DNA of 51,644 nt, from the NCBI GenBank assembly GCA_964407525.1, contig CAYOWC010000006.1, positions 1 to 51,644 on the forward strand, in the 5' to 3' direction. Within the stretch, counting starts at the first letter, position 1; every line of letters begins with the position of its first letter. This DNA comes from DUZB01 sp964407525 (lineage in GTDB: Bacteria; Desulfobacterota; DSM-4660; Desulfatiglandales; Desulfatiglandaceae). The notes beneath the pieces were generated by a model. It saw nothing but the letters and a program-made list of their open reading frames with translations. It did not search any database and was not told the origin of the DNA. Positions 9,510 through 17,599 of the stretch are shown here, one piece after another. The position numbers and the translations under genes are program-made.

Positions 9510-9760
9510 TTTGTGGAATCCTCCCCGCGACGGCCCTTTTTCACATAGATTTCCTTTATCTCATTCCACACGGTTTTCCCCTTTTCCGCCAGAATATCGT
9601 GGGCTGAATCAGCGACCAGTCTGGATCTTGCTTCAAGTACTTCTTCAGCAGGCACAGGATGGCCTTTTTTCTTGTATTTCCAACGCAGGATCGATTTTGC
9701 AATTCCCATCTCAGCATCTTCGGCAAACTTCTTCAAACCGTTTTTCATATTTTCGTCCAT
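9506..9760 (-). CDS. Small conserved-looking hypothetical protein coupled to dgt
   Basis: I do not recognise this 84-residue protein. It is hydrophilic, with no signal peptide or membrane segment, and rich in charged residues: an N-terminal half with AEDAEMGIAKSILRWKYKKKG and a C-terminal half with IKEIYVKKGRRGEDS, probably helical. Its stop overlaps the dgt start by 4 bp, which supports it as a real gene in a two-gene operon. The coding frame is free of stops and shows ordinary codon use. A role in nucleotide metabolism would only be guilt by association. Confidence 0.6.
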   Translation of the reverse strand: MDENMKNGLKKFAEDAEMGIAKSILRWKYKKKGHPVPAEEVLEARSRLVADSAHDILAEKGKTVWNEIKEIYVKKGRRGEDSTK

Positions 9761-9982
9761 GAGCAGTCTCTTTTTACTTGCAATTAAGTCATTAAAGCAC
9801 TATAAATGTGCGTTTGTGATATTTCGATGGCAGCAAGAAAAACCTGTCGTTGTCCCGTGCATTCAATACCCCCTAATTTGTAAATGAAAAAGGGTTGGCG
9901 GGAAACATATTCACACAATGTATGTACCATCATATCAGGTTGGGGAAATTTGCTCAAGCGCCTATTTTCCCGTAACGACACA
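9761..9982. other. Divergent intergenic region between the dgt operon and rpsB
   Basis: This AT-rich space must hold the promoters for both the minus-strand dgt pair and the plus-strand rpsB operon. I see no convincing -35/-10 pair and no gene; short reading frames crossing it have no ribosome sites. Confidence 0.4.
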
Positions 9983-10039
9983 GGTTCAGATGGTTGCCAG
10001 GTGCCCCTGTTTCTCAAGGGGTGACAGAATCTCTGAACC
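9983..10039 (+). promoter_or_regulatory. Structured 5' leader upstream of rpsB
   Basis: GGTTCAGA (9983-9990) pairs perfectly with TCTGAACC (10032-10039), enclosing a second hairpin with CCCCT and AGGGG arms around position 10003-10021. A further small palindrome (GGTTTTAACC, 10042-10051) follows. In several bacterial groups ribosomal protein S2 represses its own mRNA through a folded leader upstream of rpsB; this element is in the right place for that. The equivalence is inferred from position and base pairing only. Confidence 0.45.
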
Positions 10040-10104
10040 GAGGTTTTAACCGGCATGAGACTGAACAATCAGAATCAAGTCTCAACAACCCAAGGAGGAC
10101 ACAG

Positions 10105-11004
10105 ATGGCAGTAATCACTATGAAACAACTACTGGAAGCAGGCGTTCATTTCGGACATCAGACAAGGCGCTGGAATCCAAAAATGAAACCGTACATTTTT
10201 GGCGCAAGGAATGGAATTCACATTATTGACCTTCAAAAAACGGTAAGGCTGGTAAAGACAGCATATAATTTCATCACCAAGACCGTAGCGGATGGCTATC
10301 CGGTTCTTTTTGTGGGCACAAAAAAGCAGGGACATGATTCGGTTGTGGAAGAAAGCGAACGATGCGGCATGTTCAATGTGGTCAATCGCTGGCTTGGGGG
10401 AACTCTCACCAATTTCCAAACCATAAAAAAGAGTATTGCCCGTCTGAAAGATCTTGAAAGGATGAAAGAAGACGGTTCCATCAACCGGTATACGAAAAAA
10501 GAAATCCTTAAAATGGAAAAAGAACTGACCAAACTGGAGAGGAACCTGGGCGGCATCAAAAATATGGATGAAATTCCCGGTGCGGTCTTTGTTGTAGATC
10601 CCAGGAGGGAAAGAATAGCCGTCAAAGAAGCCAGGAAACTAGGGATTCCCGTGGTTGCCATAGCGGACTCAAACTGTGATCCCGACGAGATCGATTTCGT
10701 CATTCCGGGGAACGACGATGCCATTAGAGCCATAAGACTTATATGTTCCAAAATCGCTGATGCCTGCATTGAAGGGCATGAAATTGCTGAACAGCGCCTG
10801 AGAGAAGAGGCAAAACTCCAAAAAGAGCAAGAAGCCCCTGTAGAAGCGCCTATCTCCCCTGATGAAGGAGAAACCGGAGGCCCTGAAGTTATCGTGCTCC
10901 CCAGAAAAGAGGCACCCGAAGAGGCCCCCGTGCAAACCGAAGAGACCAAGGTACAGGCCGAAGAGAAAGATGTGCAGGTTGAAGACTCCCCGGCCAATGC
11001 TTGA
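10105..11004 (+). CDS. rpsB: 30S ribosomal protein S2
   Basis: The product is 299 residues: MAVITMKQLLEAGVHFGHQ at the start and FVVDPRRERIAVKEARKLGIPVVAI in the middle are unmistakable S2. AAGGAGGA sits 5 nt before the ATG at 10105; the longer upstream frame has no ribosome site. The core ends near residue 235 (CIEGHEIAEQR); a further 60 or so residues form an acidic, Pro/Glu-rich tail (VEAPISPDEGETGG and later repeats of QTEE/QAEE) that most S2 proteins lack. It heads a translation operon with tsf and frr. Confidence 0.97.
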   Translation: MAVITMKQLLEAGVHFGHQTRRWNPKMKPYIFGARNGIHIIDLQKTVRLVKTAYNFITKTVADGYPVLFVGTKKQGHDSVVEESERCGMFNVVNRWLGGTLTNFQTIKKSIARLKDLERMKEDGSINRYTKKEILKMEKELTKLERNLGGIKNMDEIPGAVFVVDPRRERIAVKEARKLGIPVVAIADSNCDPDEIDFVIPGNDDAIRAIRLICSKIADACIEGHEIAEQRLREEAKLQKEQEAPVEAPISPDEGETGGPEVIVLPRKEAPEEAPVQTEETKVQAEEKDVQVEDSPANA

Positions 11005-11060
11005 TAAGTTCGATTTTTCTCATTCATATATTGAAAAAGACACAAGAACCCGGATCGTTT

Positions 11061-11098
11061 TTCCAACAGGGTGAAACCATACCCTGGACCTGTTGGAA
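11061..11098 (+). promoter_or_regulatory. Intercistronic hairpin between rpsB and tsf
   Basis: TTCCAACAGG (11061-11070) pairs perfectly with CCTGTTGGAA (11089-11098), and GGGT/ACCC can pair inside. No U-run follows, so it is not a standard terminator; it may partly attenuate or stabilise the mRNA between the S2 and EF-Ts genes. Confidence 0.55.
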
Positions 11099-11135
11099 CT
11101 GATCTCCAATTGATTTGATAGAAAGGGACAACCAC

Positions 11136-11738
11136 ATGACTGTTACCGCTTCATTAATTAAGGAACTGAGAGAAAAAACCGGTGTAGGGATTATGGACTG
11201 CAAAGCCGCACTGAAAGAGTGCGAAGGGGATATCAGCAAAGCGATAGACCATCTGAGAAAAAAGGGGATCGCTACCGCCAAAAAACGTGGCGGCAGAGCA
11301 GCCTCGGAAGGTCAGATTCAGTCTTACATACATGCTGGAGGAAAAATAGGCGTTTTGGTCGAAGCAAACTGTGAAACCGATTTTACGGGAAAAACAGATG
11401 ATTTCACGGGATTCGTCAAAGACCTCGCACTTCAGATTGCAGCTTCCAATCCCATATGCATAGACCGCGAGACGATACCCCAGGAAATGCTGGAGAAAGA
11501 AAAAGACATCTATTCATCCCAGGCGAAGGCCTCTGGAAAACCCGAAAAAGTCATCGAAAAGATCGTTGAAGGGAAGTTGAAAAAGTTCTTTTCTGAAGTC
11601 TGTCTTCTGGAACAGCCTTTCGTTAAAAATCCGGACATCACAATCCAGGACCTTCTCAATGAACTCATAGCCAAGACGGGAGAAAACATTATCATTCGAA
11701 GATTCAGCAGATTCCAACTGGGAGACTCTGAAAGCTAA
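11136..11738 (+). CDS. tsf: Elongation factor Ts (short form)
   Basis: The product is 200 residues. The N-terminal UBA-like domain MTVTASLIKELREKTGVGIMDC and the TDF motif that contacts EF-Tu (ANCETDFTGKTDDFTGF) are present, followed by DLALQIAASNP. E. coli EF-Ts is about 283 residues with two core subdomains; this one has a single core subdomain, as in the Thermus-type short form. EF-Ts recycles EF-Tu from GDP to GTP. GAAAGGGA lies 7-8 nt before the ATG at 11136; the in-frame ATG at 11115 has no such site. The uridylate kinase gene that usually follows is absent. Confidence 0.96.
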   Translation: MTVTASLIKELREKTGVGIMDCKAALKECEGDISKAIDHLRKKGIATAKKRGGRAASEGQIQSYIHAGGKIGVLVEANCETDFTGKTDDFTGFVKDLALQIAASNPICIDRETIPQEMLEKEKDIYSSQAKASGKPEKVIEKIVEGKLKKFFSEVCLLEQPFVKNPDITIQDLLNELIAKTGENIIIRRFSRFQLGDSES

Positions 11739-11746
11739 GAGGCATG

Positions 11747-11777
11747 GAACCGGGAAGTCCTCTCGATTTTCCGGTTC
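11747..11777 (+). promoter_or_regulatory. Intercistronic hairpin between tsf and frr
   Basis: GAACCGG (11747-11753) pairs with CCGGTTC (11771-11777), with possible extension through AA/TT. The sequence after it is AT-rich (CGAAATATTTTAATTT) but has no clean U-run. It sits in the space where pyrH is found in most relatives. Confidence 0.45.
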
Positions 11778-11839
11778 ACGAAATATTTTAATTTGGGACC
11801 CACGGTCCTGCTCACTATCATGGTTTCAGGAGATCGGTT

Positions 11840-12397
11840 ATGAAAGATGAAATACTTTCAGAACAACGTGAAAAAATGAAAAAGGGGGCCAGTGCTCTTG
11901 AAAGAGAATTCAAGAGAATCAGGACAGGCAGGGCATCCACGGCACTCCTTGATGGTTTGAAAGTGGAATGTTACTCCGCCTTGATGCCCATAGAACAGGT
12001 TGCGACAATTTCCGTTCCCGAAAGCCGTCTTATCACTATTCAGCCCTGGGATCAGAGCATCATCGGAAATGTAGAAAAATGCATCCTGAAATCGGATCTC
12101 GGTCTGACCCCTGCAAATGATGGGAAAATCATCCGTATTGCCATTCCTCCTTTAACGGAAGAAAGACGAAAGGAACTGGCAAAACTCGCCAAAAAAATGG
12201 CCGAGGAAAGTAAGATCTCTATTCGTGGGTTCAGACGGGAAGGCAATGAGATGTTGAAAGACTTAAAAAACGACAAGGAAATTTCCGAAGACGAGTTTTT
12301 TAAATCTCAAGACGAAGTCCAGAAATTAACCGACGAATTCATTGAGAAAATTGATGCGATTACGGCACGCAAGGAAGAGGAGATTATGGAATTCTGA
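11840..12397 (+). CDS. frr: Ribosome recycling factor
   Basis: The 185-residue product has the full RRF length. Characteristic segments are FKRIRTGRASTALLDGLKVECY, the ISVPESRLITIQPWD turn, and the C-terminal helix ending RKEEEIMEF. RRF splits post-termination ribosomes with EF-G. AGGAGATCGGTT precedes the ATG at 11840. It follows tsf by about 100 bp and belongs to the same operon. Confidence 0.97.
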   Translation: MKDEILSEQREKMKKGASALEREFKRIRTGRASTALLDGLKVECYSALMPIEQVATISVPESRLITIQPWDQSIIGNVEKCILKSDLGLTPANDGKIIRIAIPPLTEERRKELAKLAKKMAEESKISIRGFRREGNEMLKDLKNDKEISEDEFFKSQDEVQKLTDEFIEKIDAITARKEEEIMEF

Positions 12398-12486
12398 TTG
12401 GTAGAAACCTGATCAGAGTTGGGCTTTCCGCCTATCGGAAGAAAAATATTCCTCAGACGAGAATCCGCTTGATTCGTTGACTCAAA

Positions 12487-12530
12487 AATCGGATCATGGA
12501 AGCCCTTCCATCAAGACTCCTGATCCGGTT
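12487..12530 (+). promoter_or_regulatory. Compound hairpin between frr and uppS
   Basis: AATCGGATCA (12487-12496) pairs with TGATCCGGTT (12521-12530) over 10 positions with one G-T pair. Stacked directly on its inner end is TGGAA/TTCCA (12497-12501 with 12506-12510), leaving a 10-nt bulge on one side. No U-run follows. The surrounding 230-bp space has no gene. Confidence 0.5.
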
Positions 12531-12627
12531 GCTTGAGATCCAAAAACTTCAGACCACAGGTTCTCCTCTACCACTACCCTCCAGCCTTTCTATCGAACTA
12601 ACTCTTGGACATTGAGATGGGATAAGG

Positions 12628-13350
12628 ATGTCAATCGACAGTAAAAGAATACCGAAGCATGTGGCCATTATTATGGATGGAAATGGCAGATGGGCAAAGA
12701 AAAAAGGTTTCCAGCGTGTGCGAGGGCACCAAAAAGGTGCAGAAGCAGTCAGGCAGATTGTAACAGCAAGCAGGGAAATAGGTATTCAGTGGCTAACATT
12801 GTACGCCTTCTCGGAAGAGAACTGGAAAAGACCCCGACTTGAGGTCCAGGCTCTCATGAAACTCCTGAAACGTTTTTTAAAAAACGAGTTACATGAAATG
12901 CTTGAAAACAACATCCGATTGAAGACAATAGGTCGAACAGAAAATATACCGTCGGATACCAGGCAGATCCTTCTTGAGACCATAGAAAAAACAGCGAACA
13001 ACACCGGAATGACTCTCACTCTGGCTCTAAGCTATGGTAGCCGTCAAGAAATAGTGGATGCGTGCAAAAAGATCGGACATATGATAAAAGGCGGGGATAT
13101 GGTACCGGAAGGAATCGACGAAAAGCTCATTCAAAATTGCCTTTACACAGCGGAAATGCCTGACCCTGATCTTCTTATCCGAACCAGTGGGGAATATCGA
13201 ATCAGCAACTTTCTATTGTGGCAACTTTCTTATACGGAACTTCATATAACCTCCACTCTCTGGCCCGATTTCGGCAAGGAAGAATACCTCCGCGCTATTG
13301 AGAACTACCAAAGCCGTGAAAGAAGATTCGGAGGAATTTCACAAACATGA
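12628..13350 (+). CDS. uppS: Isoprenyl transferase (undecaprenyl diphosphate synthase)
   Basis: The 240-residue product is a cis-prenyltransferase making undecaprenyl diphosphate, the lipid carrier for peptidoglycan and other wall polymers. HVAIIMDGNGRWAKKKGFQR (with catalytic D17), the ALYAFSEENWKRP-type segment (here LTLYAFSEENWKRPRLEV), and DLLIRTSGEYRISNFLLWQ near the end are intact. GGGATAAGG lies just before the ATG. It precedes cdsA across an assembly gap. Confidence 0.97.
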   Translation: MSIDSKRIPKHVAIIMDGNGRWAKKKGFQRVRGHQKGAEAVRQIVTASREIGIQWLTLYAFSEENWKRPRLEVQALMKLLKRFLKNELHEMLENNIRLKTIGRTENIPSDTRQILLETIEKTANNTGMTLTLALSYGSRQEIVDACKKIGHMIKGGDMVPEGIDEKLIQNCLYTAEMPDPDLLIRTSGEYRISNFLLWQLSYTELHITSTLWPDFGKEEYLRAIENYQSRERRFGGISQT

Positions 13351-13532
13351 CAACTTCGTGTTATTCGTGGGCAAAACAAAGCCTTTCACNNNNNNNNNNN
13401 NNNNNNNNNNNNNNNNNNNNNNNNNNNNNNNNNNNNNNNNNNNNNNNNNNNNNNNNNNNNNNNNNNNNNNNNNNNNNNNNNNNNNNNNNTATTCGTGGTT
13501 AAAAACGCATCTGCTAGCTTAATGGACAAACA
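13351..13532. other. Repeat-bearing intergenic region with a 100-N gap (13390-13489)
   Basis: The bases on both sides of the gap carry the same word: TATTCGTGGG before it and TATTCGTGGTTAAAAA after it. The left side also has TTCGTG just upstream. The join therefore lies in, or was caused by, a short repeat. Nothing else is visible. Confidence 0.7.
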
Positions 13533-14330
13533 ATGCATCTAAAACGGTGGCTCACAGCCCTGATCGCCATCCCTATTTTGATCTACATGATAGGCTTCGG
13601 GCCAAGGTGGCTGTTCCATTCCCTTCTATGCGCTGCCGCTATCGTATCTTTCATTGAATTTTCCAAAATAACGGGCGTGGGAAAAACAGGCTTTATTCTG
13701 TGCTGCAATTCCTTTTTGATTTTTCTCCTTTTTGCTGTAATATATAGTAGGCAGGTGCTGTTTTTACCTGTCATAACGGTCCTGTGGGTTTTCCTTCCAA
13801 TGGCCTTCCTGATGATGCATAAGCCGATCCCGGGAAAAGAACTCACGGCGGAGATAGGCAAGGCGGTTTTAGGACCGGTATACGTTGCCATGCCCCTGGC
13901 CATGCTGGCTTTGATTGATTTCCGCCCCAGAGGAAGCATGTGGATCTTTTTCCTTCTGGCGGTTATTTTTGCCGGCGATACGGGTGCCTTCTATTTTGGA
14001 AGGCGTTTTGGAAAACATAAGCTCCACAAGGTAGTAAGCCCCGGGAAATCCTGGGAGGGTGCGGTCGGAGGGCTTATCAGCAGCCTGGTAGTTGCTCTCC
14101 TGTTTCTTTTTGTCTTCCACCTTCATTCGCTGGATGCAGGAATCATCATTCTTACCCTTTTACTCTCCGCGATGGGGCAGATCGGTGATTTGTCTGAGTC
14201 CCTTTTGAAAAGAAACCACGGCATCAAGGATTCCGGTTCCATTCTTCCGGGACACGGAGGAATCCTTGACAGAATTGACGGTCTTCTGTTTGCCATTCCT
14301 GTTCTTTTTGGGTATCTTCTGTTATCATGA
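13533..14330 (+). CDS. cdsA: Phosphatidate cytidylyltransferase
   Basis: The product is 265 residues with about seven to eight hydrophobic segments. The CDP-diglyceride synthase signature is complete near the C-terminus: SLLKRNHGIKDSGSILPG followed by HGGILDRIDGLLF. It makes CDP-diacylglycerol from phosphatidic acid and CTP in the inner membrane, feeding PssA encoded downstream. It overlaps dxr by 4 bp (ATGA), so the two are translationally coupled. The segment FGRRFGKHKLHKVVSPGKSWEGAVGG also fits the family. Confidence 0.96.
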   Translation: MHLKRWLTALIAIPILIYMIGFGPRWLFHSLLCAAAIVSFIEFSKITGVGKTGFILCCNSFLIFLLFAVIYSRQVLFLPVITVLWVFLPMAFLMMHKPIPGKELTAEIGKAVLGPVYVAMPLAMLALIDFRPRGSMWIFFLLAVIFAGDTGAFYFGRRFGKHKLHKVVSPGKSWEGAVGGLISSLVVALLFLFVFHLHSLDAGIIILTLLLSAMGQIGDLSESLLKRNHGIKDSGSILPGHGGILDRIDGLLFAIPVLFGYLLLS

Positions 14331-15502
14331 AAAATATAACAATATTAGGCTCAACCGGGTCCATTGGCGTCAGTGCACTCAACGTAATCAAGCTTAATTC
14401 CGACAAATACAGGGTGGTGGCCCTTTCCGCCGGGAAAAACATAGAACTACTTCTCCGGCAGATCAAGGAATTCAACCCGGTAGCAGTTTCGGTACTGGAC
14501 GAATCCTCTGCTGAAAAACTCAAAGAAGAATTGGGCAAAAGACCTGCTCCAGACATCTTTTTCGGACAGAGCGGTTTTAAACGCCTTGCAACAATGGAGC
14601 CTGCAGATACAGTCATATCCGCCATAACGGGCGCCGCAGGCCTGATACCTACCTTTGAAGCAATTAAGGCCGGCAAGAATATAGCCCTTGCCAATAAAGA
14701 GACCATGGTCATGGCCGGTGGTCTCGTCATGGACGAGGCAAAAAAGCGTGGGGTCACTATCCTTCCAGTTGACAGTGAGCACAGTGCCATACTGCAATCA
14801 CTTCAAGGCCACCCAAGAGAAGATCTCAAGAGGATTATATTGACGGCCTCGGGAGGCCCCTTCAGGAATCTATCTCTCAATGAAATGCGTGAGATGACCG
14901 CGAAACAGGCTCTCAAACACCCCAACTGGGAAATGGGCCCGAAAATATCCATAGACTCGGCCACATTAATGAATAAGGGACTTGAAGTCATAGAAGCAAA
15001 ATGGTTGTTCGATCTACCGATCGAAAAGATAGGTATAGTTGTACATCCTCAGAGCATCATCCATTCCATGGCGGAATATATCGATGGATCGATTATAGCC
15101 CAACTTGGCATTCCGGATATGACAATACCGATCTCTTACGCCTTGTCTTACCCTAACCATTTCAAAAACGATCTTTCCCCATTAGACCTTTTGACTGCAG
15201 GAGACCTTCAATTTCAAAAGCCGGACATGTCGCGTTTCAAATGCCTCGCCCTTGCGCTTAAAGCAGCAAAAATTGGAGGAACCATGCCAACAGTCCTTAA
15301 CGGATCCAATGAAATTGCTGTGGGAGCATTCCTCGGAGGCCAAATCGGTTTCCTGGACATCCCCGCTCTGATTGAAAAAACCATGGAAACCCATGAAGTT
15401 GCTCCTACTGACGGAATTGCAGCAGTTATGGAGGCGGATAAATGGTCAAGGCAGAAAACAAGAGAACACCTGGAAAACCTTGTTAGGCCTCTACAAGGTT
15501 GA
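14327..15502 (+). CDS. dxr: 1-deoxy-D-xylulose 5-phosphate reductoisomerase
   Basis: The 391-residue product has the NADPH-binding GSTGSIG at residues 8-14, the ALANKETMVMAG segment, metal-binding region PVDSEHSAI, and SIIHSMAEYIDGSIIAQLG in the C-terminal part. It converts DXP to MEP, the committed step of the non-mevalonate isoprenoid pathway, and so supplies precursors for UppS. Its start overlaps the cdsA stop. Full length and all recognised active-site segments are present. Confidence 0.97.
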   Translation: MKNITILGSTGSIGVSALNVIKLNSDKYRVVALSAGKNIELLLRQIKEFNPVAVSVLDESSAEKLKEELGKRPAPDIFFGQSGFKRLATMEPADTVISAITGAAGLIPTFEAIKAGKNIALANKETMVMAGGLVMDEAKKRGVTILPVDSEHSAILQSLQGHPREDLKRIILTASGGPFRNLSLNEMREMTAKQALKHPNWEMGPKISIDSATLMNKGLEVIEAKWLFDLPIEKIGIVVHPQSIIHSMAEYIDGSIIAQLGIPDMTIPISYALSYPNHFKNDLSPLDLLTAGDLQFQKPDMSRFKCLALALKAAKIGGTMPTVLNGSNEIAVGAFLGGQIGFLDIPALIEKTMETHEVAPTDGIAAVMEADKWSRQKTREHLENLVRPLQG

Positions 15503-15558
15503 GGGTCTGGAAAAAAAATGAACCTGCAGGCCCTAAAGCTTGAATTTGGAGTTTTATA

Positions 15559-16659
15559 GTGTATTTAGATCAGTCCATACATATCCTGTCCTACTATATT
15601 TTCCCCTTTGTTCTGGTTCTCGGCATATTGATTTTTGTCCATGAATTGGGCCATTTTCTTGTTGCAAAATATTTTGGTGTAAAGGTTCTCAAGTTTTCTT
15701 TAGGTTTTGGCCCTAAACTCATCGGGAAGAAGTTAGGCGAAACCGAATATCTCATTTCCCTACTCCCCTTAGGTGGGTATGTTAAGATGTTAGGGGAAAA
15801 TGATGAAGACGATGAAGCCCCCCTCACCTCTGAAGAAGAAAAAAAATCCTTCAGTCATAAACCGGTCGGCCAACGAATCGCTATCGTTGCTGCGGGACCG
15901 ATATTCAATCTGGGTTTAGCCCTTTTCACTTTCTGCCTGTTCTACATGTTCGCGGGCAACCATGTCCTTTCCCCCGAAATCGGGGAGGTGAAAGAAAATG
16001 CACCCGCGTACGTGGCCGGTCTGCTTAAAGGAGACGTCATTGTTGCCATTGACGGACAACAAACAGGAACCTGGCCGGAAATAAAGAAAATGATAAAGGG
16101 GAACACTGGCGAACCCGTCGAGATCACAATAATGCGGAACGACGAACTCAGGACAATCAAATTAACCCCTGAAATCAGTGTCACTAAAAACATTTTCGGC
16201 GAAGACATAAAAACTCCTCTTATAGGCATTGTGGCGTCCGGAGTTTTCAAAAAAATCTCTTACACGCCTCTGGAAGCTGTTCGAACAGGTTTTTTGAAAA
16301 CCTGGGAAATCATCAAACTCACCTTCCTGACCGTCGTAAAGCTTATCCAGCGTATTATTCCACTCAAAACTGTGGGCGGTCCTATCTTCATTGGGCAGAT
16401 GACAGGCCAATTGGCTGAGAAAAGCTGGACCCATTTGATACCCTTTTTGGCAATTATCAGCATAAATCTAGGGATATTAAATCTACTGCCGATTCCTGTA
16501 CTCGATGGGGGCGTCATTTTTTTCCTGCTGATTGAACTCATCATGGGAAGGCCCCTTAACTTGAAAGGCCGGGAAGTGGCCCAGAAAATCGGCATCAGCC
16601 TCCTGCTACTATTTATGGTTGTTGTTATATATAATGATGTAACTCGTTTTTTTGAGTAA
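15559..16659 (+). CDS. rseP: Site-2 zinc metalloprotease RseP
   Basis: The 366-residue membrane protease has the HELGH zinc motif at residues 28-32, one PDZ domain (about 130-210, around APAYVAGLLKGDVIVAIDG), and the second metal motif LLPIPVLDGG near residue 305-315. Family members cleave anti-sigma factors and signal-peptide remnants within the membrane. The start is a GTG at 15559 with TTTGGAG ahead of it; there is no nearer ATG. It has one PDZ domain where E. coli RseP has two. A large hairpin repeat starts immediately after the stop codon. Confidence 0.95.
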   Translation: MYLDQSIHILSYYIFPFVLVLGILIFVHELGHFLVAKYFGVKVLKFSLGFGPKLIGKKLGETEYLISLLPLGGYVKMLGENDEDDEAPLTSEEEKKSFSHKPVGQRIAIVAAGPIFNLGLALFTFCLFYMFAGNHVLSPEIGEVKENAPAYVAGLLKGDVIVAIDGQQTGTWPEIKKMIKGNTGEPVEITIMRNDELRTIKLTPEISVTKNIFGEDIKTPLIGIVASGVFKKISYTPLEAVRTGFLKTWEIIKLTFLTVVKLIQRIIPLKTVGGPIFIGQMTGQLAEKSWTHLIPFLAIISINLGILNLLPIPVLDGGVIFFLLIELIMGRPLNLKGREVAQKIGISLLLLFMVVVIYNDVTRFFE

Positions 16660-16752
16660 GGCTTGCTCAGATTTGGGCCATCTTCGGCTGCTGCTCAATC
16701 GCAGGTAAGCGAACTTGTGAGACTCCGAATATGACCTAAATCTGGGCAAGCC
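16660..16752 (+). repeat. 93-bp hairpin (MITE-like) element directly after rseP
   Basis: The arms at 16660-16687 and 16725-16752 match as inverted repeats at 24 of 28 positions, beginning GGCTTGC and ending GCAAGCC. The 37-nt centre holds a long-form copy of the dispersed GGTAAGCGA/AGACTCCG element (16704-16727), whose last bases overlap the right arm. The hairpin begins at the base after the rseP stop. It may serve as an operon-internal RNA structure before tsaB or be a non-autonomous mobile repeat. Confidence 0.7.
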
Positions 16753-16791
16753 ATAAAGATGTGGCTGTCATAGGCCCCGTGGTATTCTTAC

Positions 16792-17487
16792 ATGATTCTT
16801 GCTATCAATACATCTACCCTTCAGTTCAGTCTTGCCCTTTTAAAACAAAATGGCACCATTGCGGCAGAACAGATGATGTTCAGAAAAAAAGGTAACTTTG
16901 GCAGTCTAATGCCCGCTGTCGACCATCTCCTTGCCATTTCAGATGCCAGGCCCAGTGATTTGTCGTGTATAGCTGTGGCCATCGGCCCAGGCAGTTTTAC
17001 CGGATTGAGAATAGGTATATCTCTTGCGAAGGGTCTTTGCCACGCCCTGAAAATTCCTATTGCAGGTGTATCCAGCCTTGAAGCACTGGCATCGCAGATC
17101 CCTTTCGCCAAGTTTCCCGTCATTCCTCTTCTTCGTTCAAGAAAAGGAGAGGTGTTTACGGCAAAGTTTATCCAGAATCACCATCAGCAAATAGAAAGAC
17201 AACAAGAAGATATCTCCATCAAACTGTCTGACTTATTTTCAACGCTTCGGGAACCGGCTTTGATTATAGGGGATAATTTTGAAGAGCAAGCGCCTGTCTT
17301 CCAAGATAAAACTGGAACATCCATTACAATGTTGGCGCTTCCCCATTATTGGAACTTAAGGGCGTCTTCAGTGGGCGCTATGGGCCTCAGAAAATTTACC
17401 CGAAATGATCTTGATGATCCCTACGGCATCAAACCTATTTACCTCAGGCCACCTGATATCAGGCCAAATCCTTTTTCGCACCATTGA
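16792..17487 (+). CDS. tsaB: tRNA threonylcarbamoyladenosine biosynthesis protein TsaB
   Basis: The 231-residue product belongs to the ASKHA-like TsaB family that assists TsaD in making t6A37 on tRNAs. Visible family marks are MILAINTSTLQFSLAL at the N-terminus, IAVAIGPGSFTGLRIGISLAKGL (the strongest signature) and ALASQIPF, followed by a C-terminal segment with GIKPIYLRPPDI. No clear ribosome site precedes the ATG; translation may depend on the structure of the preceding hairpin. It follows rseP by 132 bp, and psd follows closely. Confidence 0.92.
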   Translation: MILAINTSTLQFSLALLKQNGTIAAEQMMFRKKGNFGSLMPAVDHLLAISDARPSDLSCIAVAIGPGSFTGLRIGISLAKGLCHALKIPIAGVSSLEALASQIPFAKFPVIPLLRSRKGEVFTAKFIQNHHQQIERQQEDISIKLSDLFSTLREPALIIGDNFEEQAPVFQDKTGTSITMLALPHYWNLRASSVGAMGLRKFTRNDLDDPYGIKPIYLRPPDIRPNPFSHH

Positions 17488-17599
17488 CAATGTTGCCCAA
17501 AAAATATATGGTTCATCCGTAATTTCAAAGATCAACGGTCCATTTGAAGCAGATTCTGAATACAGCGTTTTTTTCAACCGGTTTAAGAGAACATTTGAA

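Noticed and set aside
9994..10104. An upstream in-frame extension of rpsB
   Set aside because: No ribosome site; the ATG at 10105 has a strong one and gives the S2 N-terminus, and the extension overlaps the structured leader.
10296..11135. A 279-codon open frame opposite rpsB
   Set aside because: Serine-rich translation typical of antisense shadow; rpsB is certain on the other strand.
17405..17599. Extended N-terminus of Psd beginning inside tsaB
   Set aside because: Residues look unconserved and the shorter TTG start gives the normal family length; left as an uncertainty.
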